Shown: positions 52,599 to 61,546 of the stretch, one piece after another
Position numbering within the stretch: position 1 is the stretch's first letter
How the letters are laid out: each line of letters starts with the position of its first letter
NCBI GenBank assembly: GCA_036381175.1
Contig: DASVDI010000030.1
Location: forward strand, 12,400-76,399
Direction of reading: 5' to 3'
Source of the DNA: JAJUFS01 sp036381175
GTDB taxonomy: Bacteria > Pseudomonadota > Gammaproteobacteria > Natronospirales > JAJUFS01
Length of the DNA stretch: 64,000 nucleotides
Program-made: the position numbers and the translations under genes
The notes under the pieces: generated by a model
Seen by the model: the letters and a program-made list of their open reading frames with translations, nothing else
Told to the model about the DNA's origin: nothing
Databases searched by the model: none

Positions 52599-53303
52599 TC
52601 AAAGCCGCCACTGCACTGCCGCTTCCAGTTGCTCGCGAACCGGGCGAATCAACTCGGGCCGCGGTGCGACGATGGCAATCGCGCCGTCTTCATGCGGAAT
52701 GAGCATGCCGTGATAACCGTCCTCGTGGATTTCGCGCGCCTCACGCAGCTGTTCATCCGCGAGCAGCAGCACGCTGACCGGCTCGCCATCGATTCGCATA
52801 ACGAGATGCGGCACATGGCTGCCGTTGAACGGGCACAACCCGGCAGAAACTACATTGTCCAACGGCTGCTGTGCGTGAACGCCGCCTTGTTCGAGCACCA
52901 GGTTCACCTGCACAGGTTCTGCAACACGCGTGTTGGCATCGAACACCAGCCGCGCCGGTTCATGTTCGATGTGCTCGGCAATCTCGGCGGACAAGGAACG
53001 GCTGCCCGCGATCTGGCCGGCAAGCACGCCGAGAATCGCCACCAGTGCGACGCTCGCGACCACGGCCGCCCAGCGGCAGGACGCGGCGCGGCGTCCGCCG
53101 GACTGGCTCCAGATCACGCGCGCCTTCAGATCGTCGGGCACCGGGATGCGCAAGGCGGCTTCGAGGCGGGAATCCAGCGCTGCCTGCTCATCGGCAAAGG
53201 CCGCACAGGCGCGGCAATGCAGGCGATGCTCAAGCACAGCGGGATCACGCGAATCGGGCACGGCTCCTACAAGCTGGCGGAATTCCAGGCAGGAAAGATT
53301 CAT
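52599..53303 (-). CDS. Membrane anti-sigma factor (DUF3379-like)
   Basis: This 234-residue protein has an N-terminal zinc-finger-like segment (FRQLVGAVPDSRDP, HRLHCRACAAFADE with the HxxxCxxC-type ligands), one membrane helix (AAVVASVALVAILGVLAGQI, residues about 78-98) and a periplasmic domain containing one cysteine (GLCPFNGSHVPHLVM). It should hold the sigma factor encoded just upstream and release it on an envelope signal. Starts within the sigma gene's stop (ATGA). The EGKCG peptide gene follows after 118 bases. Confidence 0.87.
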   Translation of the reverse strand: MNLSCLEFRQLVGAVPDSRDPAVLEHRLHCRACAAFADEQAALDSRLEAALRIPVPDDLKARVIWSQSGGRRAASCRWAAVVASVALVAILGVLAGQIAGSRSLSAEIAEHIEHEPARLVFDANTRVAEPVQVNLVLEQGGVHAQQPLDNVVSAGLCPFNGSHVPHLVMRIDGEPVSVLLLADEQLREAREIHEDGYHGMLIPHEDGAIAIVAPRPELIRPVREQLEAAVQWRL

Positions 53304-53806
53304 CCCGTCACCTCCTGCGGCTGGCCGCTGTTCAGCGCGACGGCCAGCTTCTTGCGCGCGCGAAACAGCCGAGTCAGCACCGTTGCCTGCTTCAGCTCCA
53401 TCACGTCCGCGATTTCCTCCACGGAGAATCCCAGCAGCACCTGCATCACCAGCGGCTCGCGGTATTCATCATCGAGTTGCGCGATATGCCCGCGGACCAC
53501 GGCAAGCTCGGCATCGTCTTCGAGTCCCGGCCGGGTATCGGCCAGCGGCACCTTGTCGAGTTCGATCCCGGCGGGTTTCGCGCGTTCGTAATGCCGCGCG
53601 AGTTCACGCCGCAGGATGGTGATCAGCCAGCCCTTCGCCGCAGCTTCCTCGCGCAGGCCATCCAGCGCTTTCCAGGCCCGCAACAGCGTTTCCTGCACGA
53701 GGTCTGCGGCCAGCTCACGGTCCCGGCACAGCCATGCGGCGTAGCGGAACAGATCGCCGTGGAAGGCGTTCACCAGCGCTTCGAAACGGTGTTGTCGGGC
53801 ATTCAT
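53300..53806 (-). CDS. ECF-type RNA polymerase sigma factor
   Basis: This is a 168-residue sigma-70-family protein. Region 2 covers residues about 8-65 (FEALVNAFHGDLFRYAAWLC, LAADLVQETLLRAWKALDGL) and region 4 about 105-155 (LDDEYREPLVMQVLLGFSVE, EIADVMELKQATVLTRLFRA). There is no region 3 or extra domain, as in ECF factors. Start taken at ATG 53806 to match the family; ATG 53839 is an in-frame alternative. It overlaps its anti-sigma gene by 4 bases. Divergent from hemB. Confidence 0.92.
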   Translation of the reverse strand: MNARQHRFEALVNAFHGDLFRYAAWLCRDRELAADLVQETLLRAWKALDGLREEAAAKGWLITILRRELARHYERAKPAGIELDKVPLADTRPGLEDDAELAVVRGHIAQLDDEYREPLVMQVLLGFSVEEIADVMELKQATVLTRLFRARKKLAVALNSGQPQEVTG

Positions 53807-53942
53807 GGAGTCGATAGACCCGCGCGGCGGCAGTTTCATTTCATTCGGGCAGGTAAAGAAGGAACCGGAAGTATAGTTGGCGCGGATGAACGTGAACCGG
53901 GATTCGGCTAACCTTGTGCACCTTTCATCCGTGGAGCCGGCC

Positions 53943-54968
53943 ATGTCCTGGTCGAATGACGACAAGTACGGCGCAAGCCGCGCGTTTCCCCGTTTTCGCG
54001 CACGCCGCATGCGCCGGGATGATTTTTCCCGGCGGCTGATGCGCGAATCGCAGCTTTCCGTTGATGACCTCATTTATCCGGTGTTCCTGCTGGAAGACGA
54101 CAACGCGCGCGAACCGGTGGCGTCGATGCCGGGCATCGAGCGGCTGGGGCTGGATCATCTGCTGCGCGAAGCCGAGCAGCTCGCGCGGCTGCGCGTCCCG
54201 GCCATCGCGCTGTTTCCGGTTGTCGACGCTGACGCCAAGACCGAGGATGCGTCGGAAGCGTGGAACGAGGACGGCCTGGTCCAGCGGACCGTGCGGGCGC
54301 TGAAGGAAGAATTCCCGGAACTGGGCGTCATCACCGACGTGGCGCTGGATCCGTACACCGTTCACGGCCAGGACGGCCTGCTGGATGCGACCGGTTACGT
54401 GATGAACGACGAAACCGTCGACGCGCTGGTGAAGCAGGCCTTGTCGCATGCCGAGGCCGGCGCGGACGTGGTTGCGCCCTCGGACATGATGGACGGGCGT
54501 ATCGGCGCGATCCGCGATGCGCTGGAATCACGCGATCACATCCACACGCGAATTCTCGCGTATTCCGCCAAGTATGCATCGAGCTTCTACGGCCCGTTCC
54601 GCGATGCGGTCGGCTCCGTCGGCAACCTCGGCGCGGGCAACAAATACACCTACCAGATGGATATCGGGAATTCCGATGAGGCGCTGCACGAAGTGGCGGC
54701 GGATCTCGCCGAAGGTGCGGACATGGTGATGATAAAACCGGGCATGCCGTATCTCGACATCGTGCGTCGCGTGAAAGACGAATTCGGCGCGCCGACCTTC
54801 GTCTACCAGGTCTCCGGCGAGTACGCGATGCTGATGGCCGCGGCCGAAAACGGCTGGCTGGATGAACAGGCCGTGATTATGGAATCGCTTGTCGCCATCA
54901 AGCGCGCCGGTGCCGACGGCATCCTGACTTATTTCGCCAAGCGCGTGGCAGAGTGGCTCCACGGCTGA
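53943..54968 (+). CDS. hemB: Delta-aminolevulinic acid dehydratase (porphobilinogen synthase)
   Basis: This is a 341-residue enzyme condensing two aminolevulinates in heme synthesis. Both active-site lysines are present: Lys210 (AYSAKYASSFYGPFRDA) and Schiff-base Lys265 (MVMIKPGMPYLD). The metal site reads VALDPYTVHGQDG with Asp in place of the CxCxxxxxxxC zinc cluster, marking it as a magnesium-type enzyme. GGAG 7 bases before ATG 53943 fixes the start over an upstream in-frame ATG. Confidence 0.97.
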   Translation: MSWSNDDKYGASRAFPRFRARRMRRDDFSRRLMRESQLSVDDLIYPVFLLEDDNAREPVASMPGIERLGLDHLLREAEQLARLRVPAIALFPVVDADAKTEDASEAWNEDGLVQRTVRALKEEFPELGVITDVALDPYTVHGQDGLLDATGYVMNDETVDALVKQALSHAEAGADVVAPSDMMDGRIGAIRDALESRDHIHTRILAYSAKYASSFYGPFRDAVGSVGNLGAGNKYTYQMDIGNSDEALHEVAADLAEGADMVMIKPGMPYLDIVRRVKDEFGAPTFVYQVSGEYAMLMAAAENGWLDEQAVIMESLVAIKRAGADGILTYFAKRVAEWLHG

Positions 54969-55035
54969 ATTCGCACTAAAAAAAAGTTTCAGGATTGTTA
55001 CAATTCGCGCACCTTTCAGCGCTTGCGAGCAACAC

Positions 55036-55716
55036 ATGGCCACCAAGACCTTTCTCTCCGGCGTTTTCGGCCGCTCCCCGGTCCGTCCCCTGCAGCAGCA
55101 CATGGCGAAAGTTGTCGCCTGCGTCAGCGAGCTGGTGGATTTCTTCGAAGGCGCAATCGCCAACGACTGGGAGCGTGCCGCAAAAGCGCGTGAAAACGTG
55201 TCGCGCCTGGAGAACGAAGCCGACGCGATGAAGACGGACATCCGCCTGCACTTGCCGAATTCGCTGTTCATGCCGGTGGCGCGCGCTGACCTCCTCGATC
55301 TTGTCACCGTGCAGGACAAGGTCGCGAACAAGGCGAAGGACATCACCGGCCTCATGACCGGCCGGCGCATGCAGATTCCCGCGACGCTTGGCGATTCCTT
55401 TGTGGCGTTCGTGAAGCGCACCATCGATGCGGCAAAGCAGGCGGAAAGTTCCGTGGACGAACTCGACGAATTGTTCGAAGCCGGCTTCCGGGGCGCAGAA
55501 GTGGAATCGCTGGAATCGATGATTCGCGAACTCGATCGCATCGAGAAGGACACGGACAAGCTGCAGATCGAAATCCGTGCGGCACTGTTCCGGATGGAGA
55601 AGGACCTGCCGCCCGTCGATGTCATGTTCCTTTATAAAGTGATCGACTGGATCGGCGACCTGGCCGACCACTCGCAGCGTGTCGGCGCGCGCCTGCACCT
55701 TTTGCTCGCTCGCTGA
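55036..55716 (+). CDS. PhoU-like DUF47 protein, accessory to phosphate transporter
   Basis: This 226-residue, all-helical DUF47/TIGR00153 family protein has LQQHMAKVVACVSELVDFFE, LENEADAMKTDIRLHLPNSL, RADLLDLVTVQDKVANKAKD and a final VDVMFLYKVIDWIGDLADHS then QRVGARL. Family members sit next to PiT phosphate transporters and are thought to modulate them. The transporter gene follows 43 bases downstream on the same strand, which supports this role. Cytoplasmic. Confidence 0.92.
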   Translation: MATKTFLSGVFGRSPVRPLQQHMAKVVACVSELVDFFEGAIANDWERAAKARENVSRLENEADAMKTDIRLHLPNSLFMPVARADLLDLVTVQDKVANKAKDITGLMTGRRMQIPATLGDSFVAFVKRTIDAAKQAESSVDELDELFEAGFRGAEVESLESMIRELDRIEKDTDKLQIEIRAALFRMEKDLPPVDVMFLYKVIDWIGDLADHSQRVGARLHLLLAR

Positions 55717-55759
55717 TTTTTCAATGATGGCCAACCGCTGAATCCGGCCGGAGTCTTCC

Positions 55760-57016
55760 ATGGAATACGCAACCATCTACATCGCGCTCGCCGCGATTTT
55801 CGGCCTGTTCATGGCCTGGGGTATCGGCGCGAACGATGTCGCGAACGCAATGGCGACATCGGTGGGCTCGCGTGCGATCACCATGAAACAGGCGCTGATT
55901 GTCGCCGCCATTTTCGAGTTCGCCGGCGCGGTGCTCGCCGGCGGTGCGGTGACCGCCACTATCCGCAAGGGCATTGTGGACCCGGAGGCCATCGCGGGCG
56001 AACCGCAATTGCTGGTCTTCGGCATGCTCGCCGCCCTGCTTGCCGCCGGCACCTGGCTTTTGATCGCGTCGAGAAAGGGGTGGCCGGTTTCCACGACACA
56101 TTCCATCGTCGGCGCGATTGTCGGCTTCGCCGCCGTCGGGATCGGCATGGAGGCAGTGCAATGGGTCAAGGTCGGCGGCATCGTCATGAGCTGGGTGGTC
56201 TCGCCGGTCGTGGCGGGCACGATCGCCTTCCTGATCTTCACCAGCGTGCAGAAGCTTGTGCTGGAAAAATCCGACCCGCTGACGCAGGCGCGCCGCTGGG
56301 TTCCCGTTTACATGTTCTTCGCCGGCTTCACCATCACGCTGGTGACCCTGTTCAAGGGACTGAAGTACGTCGGCGTCGATCTTTCCACCGGCCAGGGCTA
56401 TCTGCTCGCCGCCGTGATCGGCGTAATCATCGCGCTGGTTGGCAAGTTCTTCATCGGCCGCATCAAGGTCGATCCGGATGCGGACCGCGCGTTTCATTTC
56501 GCCACCGTCGAGCGCGTCTTCGCGGTACTGATGGTGGTTACCGCCTGCGCCATGGCCTTCGCGCACGGCTCCAATGACGTCGCCAACGCCGTCGGCCCGG
56601 TCGCGGCCGTCATCAGCGTAGCCTCGACGGGCGAAGTCGGCCAGAACTCGCCGCTGGCGACCTGGGTGCTGCTGCTCGGCGGCATCGGCATCGTGATCGG
56701 CCTTGCCACGTTCGGCCGCCACGTGATGGCAACCGTCGGCGAAGGCATCACGCATCTCACGCCGAGCCGCGGCTTCGCCGCCGAACTCGCCGCGGCGACG
56801 ACAATCGTTGTGGCGTCAGGAACGGGCCTGCCGATCTCCACGACCCACACGCTGGTCGGCGCCATTCTCGGCGTCGGCATCGCACGCGGTATCGCCGCGA
56901 TCAATCTCGGCGTCGTGCGCGACATTTTCCTGTCATGGATCATCACGGTGCCGGCGGGCGCCGTGCTCGCCGTCATTTTCTTCTACGTGTTGCGCGCCGT
57001 TCTTGGCTGGACCTGA
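55760..57016 (+). CDS. Inorganic phosphate transporter, PiT family
   Basis: This 418-residue membrane protein has about eleven helices. It carries both PiT signatures, one in each half: GANDVANAMATSVGSRAI near the N-terminus and GSNDVANAVGPVAAVIS in the second half, plus GWPVSTTHSIVGAIVG and GLPISTTHTLVGAILG. It imports phosphate driven by cation gradient at the inner membrane. Its end overlaps the aroE start by 14 bases. Confidence 0.95.
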   Translation: MEYATIYIALAAIFGLFMAWGIGANDVANAMATSVGSRAITMKQALIVAAIFEFAGAVLAGGAVTATIRKGIVDPEAIAGEPQLLVFGMLAALLAAGTWLLIASRKGWPVSTTHSIVGAIVGFAAVGIGMEAVQWVKVGGIVMSWVVSPVVAGTIAFLIFTSVQKLVLEKSDPLTQARRWVPVYMFFAGFTITLVTLFKGLKYVGVDLSTGQGYLLAAVIGVIIALVGKFFIGRIKVDPDADRAFHFATVERVFAVLMVVTACAMAFAHGSNDVANAVGPVAAVISVASTGEVGQNSPLATWVLLLGGIGIVIGLATFGRHVMATVGEGITHLTPSRGFAAELAAATTIVVASGTGLPISTTHTLVGAILGVGIARGIAAINLGVVRDIFLSWIITVPAGAVLAVIFFYVLRAVLGWT

Positions 57017-57821
57017 TCGATACGCCTTGTTCGGACATCCGGTGAGCCATTCGCGCTCGCCGGAAATCCATCACATCTTTGCCGAACAGACCGGCGAAAC
57101 GCTGCAGTACGAATTGATCGATGTGAGGCCGGAAGATTTCGAAGTGCGCCTGCGCGCGTTCTTTGCGGGTGACGGCTCGGGTTGCAACGTCACGCTGCCG
57201 CACAAGCTCGCGGCATTCGAATTCGCCGATCATGTTTCTTCCGACGCCTACCGCGCCGGCGCCGTGAATACGCTCGCCCTGCTCGACGACGGCAGCGTGT
57301 TCGGCGACAACACCGACGGCGCGGGACTCATCCGCGATCTCACCGTCAATCACCAGCTGAACATCGAAGGCCGGCGCGTGCTGCTGCTCGGCGCGGGCGG
57401 TGCGGCGCGCGGTGCTGCCGGTCCCTTGCTGGATGAAGGTCCGGCGGAACTTGTCATCGCGAATCGTCATCCCGGCAAGGCCTTGCTGCTGGCGCAATTG
57501 TTTTCGGAAACCGGCAACGTGCAAGGCATGTCGCTCGCTTCCGTTTCGGGCAGGTTCGATCTTGTCATCAACGCGACGTCGGCGAGCCTGCGTGATGAAT
57601 TGCCGGATGTTCCCACGAAAATATTCGCGAAGAATTCCGTCGCCTACGACATGGTTTATGCCGATATGCCAACGATCTTTTGTGAATGGGCGCGGCAGAA
57701 CGGTGTGGTCAAGGCGGTGGACGGCTGGGGAATGATGGTGGAGCAGGCGGCGGAATCGTTTTTCATCTGGCGTGGCGTGCGGCCGGAGACGGCGGAATTG
57801 TTGAACCGTTTCGCGTCATAG
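57003..57821 (+). CDS. aroE: Shikimate dehydrogenase
   Basis: This is a 272-residue enzyme reducing 3-dehydroshikimate with NADPH. Motifs: YALFGHPVSHSRSPEIHHIF (shikimate-binding Ser residues), NVTLPHKLAAFEFADHV (catalytic Lys), GDNTDGAGLIRDL, VLLLGAGGAARGAAGPLL and VINATSASLRDELPDVP. The best start is TTG at 57003 (giving MAGPDRYALFG), inside the phosphate transporter's end. The stop codon TAG lies within a REP palindrome. Continuing frame further upstream overlaps the transporter and is rejected. Confidence 0.94.
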   Translation: MAGPDRYALFGHPVSHSRSPEIHHIFAEQTGETLQYELIDVRPEDFEVRLRAFFAGDGSGCNVTLPHKLAAFEFADHVSSDAYRAGAVNTLALLDDGSVFGDNTDGAGLIRDLTVNHQLNIEGRRVLLLGAGGAARGAAGPLLDEGPAELVIANRHPGKALLLAQLFSETGNVQGMSLASVSGRFDLVINATSASLRDELPDVPTKIFAKNSVAYDMVYADMPTIFCEWARQNGVVKAVDGWGMMVEQAAESFFIWRGVRPETAELLNRFAS

Positions 57822-57840
57822 GAGCGCCTTCAGGCGCGAA
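57818..57840 (+). repeat. REP palindrome overlapping the aroE stop
   Basis: ATAGGAGCGCCTTCAGGCGCGAA matches the RAYT-flanking REPs except at the first bases; its TAG supplies the aroE stop codon. Confidence 0.85.
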
Positions 57841-57842
57841 CA

Positions 57843-57865
57843 TTCGCGCCTGAAGGCGCTCCTGC
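57843..57865 (-). repeat. Inverted partner of the REP at 57818
   Basis: TTCGCGCCTGAAGGCGCTCCTGC is the inverted copy, two bases away. The pair (a BIME-like unit) forms a long hairpin between convergent aroE and the carbonic-anhydrase gene and probably blocks read-through. Confidence 0.85.
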
Positions 57866-57867
57866 GA

Positions 57868-58413
57868 TCAATCCATCGGGCCCGCCGCGAGATAGATATC
57901 CTTCAGGCGCACGTAATGTGCGGCGGAATATTTCAGCATCTCGAATTCTTCATCCCTGAGCTTGCGCGCCTTTTCCATCGGATTGCCGCGATACAGCCAG
58001 CCGCTTTCAAGACGCTTTCCCGGCGGCACCAGCGTGCCCGCGCCGATCAGCACGTCGTCTTCCACGACCACGCCATCCATGAGAATCGCGGCCATGCCGA
58101 CGAGCACGCGATCGCCGACGGTGCAGGCATGCAGGATGCAGCGATGACCAACCGTGACGTCCTCGCCGATTTTCAAGGGAATACCGCCGTCCGGCGTGTA
58201 TGGTCCATCGTGCGTGACGTGCAGAACGGAGTTGTCCTGGATGTTCGTGCGCGCGCCGATCTCGATGAAATTCACGTCACCGCGCGCGGCGACGTGCGGC
58301 CAGATGGAAACGTCATCGCAGAGTTTCACGGAACCCGCGACAACGGCCATGCTGTCGATGTAAACGCGCTTGCCGGTCTTCGGCAAATGGCCCTGGAACT
58401 GGCGCATGGACAT
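57868..58413 (-). CDS. Gamma-class carbonic anhydrase family protein (YrdA-like)
   Basis: This is a 181-residue left-handed beta-helix protein with hexapeptide repeats (VVAGSVKLCDDVSIWPHVAA, RGDVNFIEIGARTNIQDNSV). Three metal-ligand histidines are visible in SVLHVTHDG and TVGHRCILHACTVGD. Trimeric family members bind zinc or iron; activity varies. The neighbour aroE converges with it, as aroE and yrdA neighbour each other in enterics. Cytoplasmic. gor follows upstream on the same strand at 32 bases. Confidence 0.9.
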   Translation of the reverse strand: MSMRQFQGHLPKTGKRVYIDSMAVVAGSVKLCDDVSIWPHVAARGDVNFIEIGARTNIQDNSVLHVTHDGPYTPDGGIPLKIGEDVTVGHRCILHACTVGDRVLVGMAAILMDGVVVEDDVLIGAGTLVPPGKRLESGWLYRGNPMEKARKLRDEEFEMLKYSAAHYVRLKDIYLAAGPMD

Positions 58414-58445
58414 GTGTTTCTCCCGCGATCCATTGATCTCAATAA

Positions 58446-59807
58446 TTAGCGCAATGTGACGAGTTCTTCCGCTGTCGTCGGATGAATGGCGACGGTGTCG
58501 TCGAAATCCTTTTTCGTCGCGCCCATTTTCACGGCCACCGCGAAGCCTTGCAGCATTTCATCGGCGCCGATGCCGATCACGTGCAGGCCGATAATGCGCT
58601 CATCCGGACCGGCGCAGACAAGTTTCACCGCCGACTTGCGCTTTCGTTCCGTCACCGCGTGGTACATCGGCGTGAACGCTTCCGAATAGATTTTCACGTC
58701 TTCCGGATAGCGTTCGCGCGCTTCGGCTTCCGTCAGCCCGACGGTACCGATGGGTGGATGCGTGAACACGACCGTCGGCACGTTTTCATAATCGAGCTTG
58801 CGATCCGCCATGCCACCGTAAAGGCGATCCGAAAGACGCCGGCCTGCGGCGATGGCGACAGGCGTCAACTCGACGCGTCCTGTGACATCGCCCAGTGCGA
58901 AAACATTCTCCACGTTTGTCTGCTGCCATTCATCGACACGAATGCGGCCGTTCGCGTCGGTTTCAACGCCAGCGTTCGCAAGATCAAGTTTCCCGGTGTT
59001 TGCCTCGCGCCCGATCGCCCAGAGCACCGCATCGAAACCGCCATGCGTCGCACCGGTATCGGAAACGAAGGTGAGGCTTTCATCCGCTTCACGGCGCAAC
59101 TCCGCAACGGTGCAGTGTGTAACAAGATGAATGCCGTCGGCATCCAGCGATTCCTGCAGCAGCTCGCGCAGCATGGCATCGAAGCGGCGCAGCACGCCGT
59201 CGTATCGCACAATCAGCGTTACTTCGGCGCCGAGCGCGGCGAGCACGCCGGCGAGTTCGACGGCGATATAACCCGAACCGACGACGGCAACGCGCTTGGG
59301 ACAGGCGCCAAGTTCAAAGAAACCTTCGGAGGTGATGCCGAGTTCCGCGCCGGGAATGTCCGGCAATTCGGAACGGCCACCCGTCGCAATGATGATCCGC
59401 GCTGCGGCGTACGCAACGCCTTCGACCTCGACGGTGTTCCGATCCCGCAGACGGCCCATTCCGCGCAACAGGGTGACGCCGCGCCGGTCCAGGTTGCGTG
59501 CGTAGATGCCGTTGAGACGCTCGATGTACGCATCACGCGCTGATTTCAGCGCAGTCCAATCGTGACCACTGCTTTCCACGTCGAAGCCGTAGTCGGGCGC
59601 GTCGTCGATGGCATGCGCCAGTTCCGCCGCCTGCCACATCACTTTTTTCGGAACGCAGCCGACGTTCACGCAGGTGCCGCCCAGCCGGCCGGCCTCGACA
59701 ATGGCAACCTTCGCGCCGTATTCCGCGGCACGCTGGGCAGCAGCAAGGCCGCCACTGCCCGCGCCGATCACAATCAGATCAAATGAGTCCCGCGATTTCG
59801 AATTCAT
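58446..59807 (-). CDS. gor: Glutathione-disulphide reductase
   Basis: This is a 453-residue FAD enzyme: GAGSGGLAAAQRAAEYGAKV (FAD loop), redox disulphide Cys46/Cys51 in GGTCVNVGCVPKK, NADPH loop GSGYIAVELAGVLAALGAEV followed by VRYDGVLRRFD with the two arginines selecting NADPH, and the C-terminal HPTTAEELVTLR that supplies the active-site base. It regenerates glutathione in the cytoplasm, in line with oxyR nearby. Upstream it is divergent from lemA. Confidence 0.95.
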   Translation of the reverse strand: MNSKSRDSFDLIVIGAGSGGLAAAQRAAEYGAKVAIVEAGRLGGTCVNVGCVPKKVMWQAAELAHAIDDAPDYGFDVESSGHDWTALKSARDAYIERLNGIYARNLDRRGVTLLRGMGRLRDRNTVEVEGVAYAAARIIIATGGRSELPDIPGAELGITSEGFFELGACPKRVAVVGSGYIAVELAGVLAALGAEVTLIVRYDGVLRRFDAMLRELLQESLDADGIHLVTHCTVAELRREADESLTFVSDTGATHGGFDAVLWAIGREANTGKLDLANAGVETDANGRIRVDEWQQTNVENVFALGDVTGRVELTPVAIAAGRRLSDRLYGGMADRKLDYENVPTVVFTHPPIGTVGLTEAEARERYPEDVKIYSEAFTPMYHAVTERKRKSAVKLVCAGPDERIIGLHVIGIGADEMLQGFAVAVKMGATKKDFDDTVAIHPTTAEELVTLR

Positions 59808-59895
59808 GTCTTCCTCGTCAATGGGTGCGGATTATGGCGCCGCACGGTATGGCGGTATATTACTCGCCCGGGGCCGGACATTCAGGGGACAACCA

Positions 59896-60468
59896 ATGAG
59901 CGTTACAGGATTCATCGTGCTTGGCATCGTCGTCATCGCGGCGATTTATTTCATCACCATCTACAACAATCTCGTCCAGTTGAAGCACGATGTTTCAAAG
60001 GCCTGGGCGAATATCGACGTGCTGCTCAAGCAGCGGCATGACGAGCTGCCGAAGCTGGTGGAAACCTGCAAGCAGTACATGGGTTACGAGCAGCAGACGC
60101 TGGAAAAAGTCATGCAGGCGCGCGCGGCCGTGTTCAGTGCGCGCGAGCAGGGTGACGTGAAGGCGCTCGGTCCGGCCGAACAGCAACTGCGGCTTGGCCT
60201 CGGCAATTTGTTCGCCGTCGCGGAAAATTACCCGGATCTCAAAGCCAACGATTCCTTCCAGCACTTGCAGGCGCGCATCTCGGGATTGGAAAACGCAATC
60301 GCCGATCGCCGCGAGTTCTACAATGCCTCGGTCAATAATCTCAATGTTCGTATTGAGCAGTTCCCCGATGTCATCGTCGCGCGCAACCTCGGCTTCAAGG
60401 AGGCAGACCTGCTGGAATTCAGTGATGAAGAAAAGGCGGACGTGGACATGAAGGCCTTGTTCGGTTAG
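59896..60468 (+). CDS. lemA: LemA family protein
   Basis: This is a 190-residue protein with one N-terminal membrane helix (SVTGFIVLGIVVIAAIYFIT) and a long helical LemA domain: YNNLVQLKHDVSKAWANIDV, LLKQRHDELPKLVETCKQYM, ENYPDLKANDSFQHLQARIS, and ENAIADRREFYNASVNNLNV. Function is not known. AGGGGA before the ATG fixes the start. The GIDE-domain gene follows after 65 bases; this pairing recurs in bacteria and points to a shared membrane complex. Confidence 0.93.
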   Translation: MSVTGFIVLGIVVIAAIYFITIYNNLVQLKHDVSKAWANIDVLLKQRHDELPKLVETCKQYMGYEQQTLEKVMQARAAVFSAREQGDVKALGPAEQQLRLGLGNLFAVAENYPDLKANDSFQHLQARISGLENAIADRREFYNASVNNLNVRIEQFPDVIVARNLGFKEADLLEFSDEEKADVDMKALFG

Positions 60469-60533
60469 ACCGGGAGAGCGGCGCTTGTTCAGCGTTGAGC
60501 GTCGTCTTGCGTTTTCCGTCCGTTGAATTGCCA

Positions 60534-61493
60534 ATGAACGAATCCCCACTCGCACAAATAACCAGCTGGATCCGTCGCGCACCCGCTGACGAATTCTGGC
60601 TTGTCATCGCAATCATCATTGCTGCATCGCTCGCCGGTTTCTGGATCTGGTTCCGTTCCATGAAGCGCGCGCGATTGATCGAGGATACGCCAACCTCGAA
60701 ATGCCGCTCCGCGGCGCAGGGTTACGTCGAGCTCATCGGTACCCAGAAACTCATGCCGGGCGATCCGATCCGCGCGCCACTCACCGGCAAGCAATGCACC
60801 TGGTGGGAATATTGCGTCGAAGAGAAACGCACGAGCTGGTCGCGCGGCCGTCGTCGAACGCGCTGGGTGACTGTTGACAGGGAATGCAGCGAATCGCTGT
60901 TCCTCGTTTGCGACGACACCGGCGAGGCCGTCATCGATCCCGAAGGCGCGGAAGTCACGCCATCTGCGAAAGAGCGCTGGTATGGCGCATCGCGCTGGCC
61001 CAAGGCATCAGCAACGGGCGTTTCCGTCAGCCGAAACATTTTCGGCGGGCGTTATCGTTATACCGAGAACCGCATGCACGAAGACGATGCACTTTACGCC
61101 ATCGGCTTCTTCGAAACGCGTTCCGCGCATCACGAACCGATGCAACGCGCGCGCGAAACCGCAGCACTGCTCGCGACGTGGAAACGCGACCAGGCAGGGC
61201 TGTTGCAACGTTTCGATGCCAACGCCAGCGGCGATATCGACATGGCGGAATGGGAGAAGGCGCGCCGTGCGGCGGAAGATGAAGTCTCACAGCGTGTTCG
61301 CGAACTCGCGCTGGATCCCGGCGTTCATCTTATGTCGCGACCACCGGATTCGCGGCCGTACATTCTCTCGGTATTGCCCCAAACGGAGTTGACGAAACGT
61401 TTCCGGATGTTCGCCGTTGGCGGTTTGCTGTTGTTCTTCGCCTGCGGCGCGGCGGCGGTGTTTTCCATCGGTGTGCGCCTGGCCGGTCAGTAG
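60534..61493 (+). CDS. GIDE-domain membrane protein with EF-hand-like loop
   Basis: This is a 319-residue protein. Membrane helices lie at both ends (FWLVIAIIIAASLAGFWIWF near 21-40 and MFAVGGLLLFFACGAAAVFS near 290-312). Between them is a GIDE-like domain (related to mitochondrial MUL1/MAPL E3 ligases but without a RING): CRSAAQGYVELIGTQKLMPG, PLTGKQCTWWEYCVEEKRTS. A canonical EF-hand loop, DANASGDIDMAEWE, lies at about 225-240. Paired with lemA. Start ATG 60534 has a weak ribosome-binding site. Calcium binding is inferred from the loop alone. Confidence 0.82.
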   Translation: MNESPLAQITSWIRRAPADEFWLVIAIIIAASLAGFWIWFRSMKRARLIEDTPTSKCRSAAQGYVELIGTQKLMPGDPIRAPLTGKQCTWWEYCVEEKRTSWSRGRRRTRWVTVDRECSESLFLVCDDTGEAVIDPEGAEVTPSAKERWYGASRWPKASATGVSVSRNIFGGRYRYTENRMHEDDALYAIGFFETRSAHHEPMQRARETAALLATWKRDQAGLLQRFDANASGDIDMAEWEKARRAAEDEVSQRVRELALDPGVHLMSRPPDSRPYILSVLPQTELTKRFRMFAVGGLLLFFACGAAAVFSIGVRLAGQ

Positions 61494-61546
61494 AAACGGC
61501 TGTGATAAACTCCTGAGTCCCCGCTTTCCGGTTTTGCAGGCATTCC

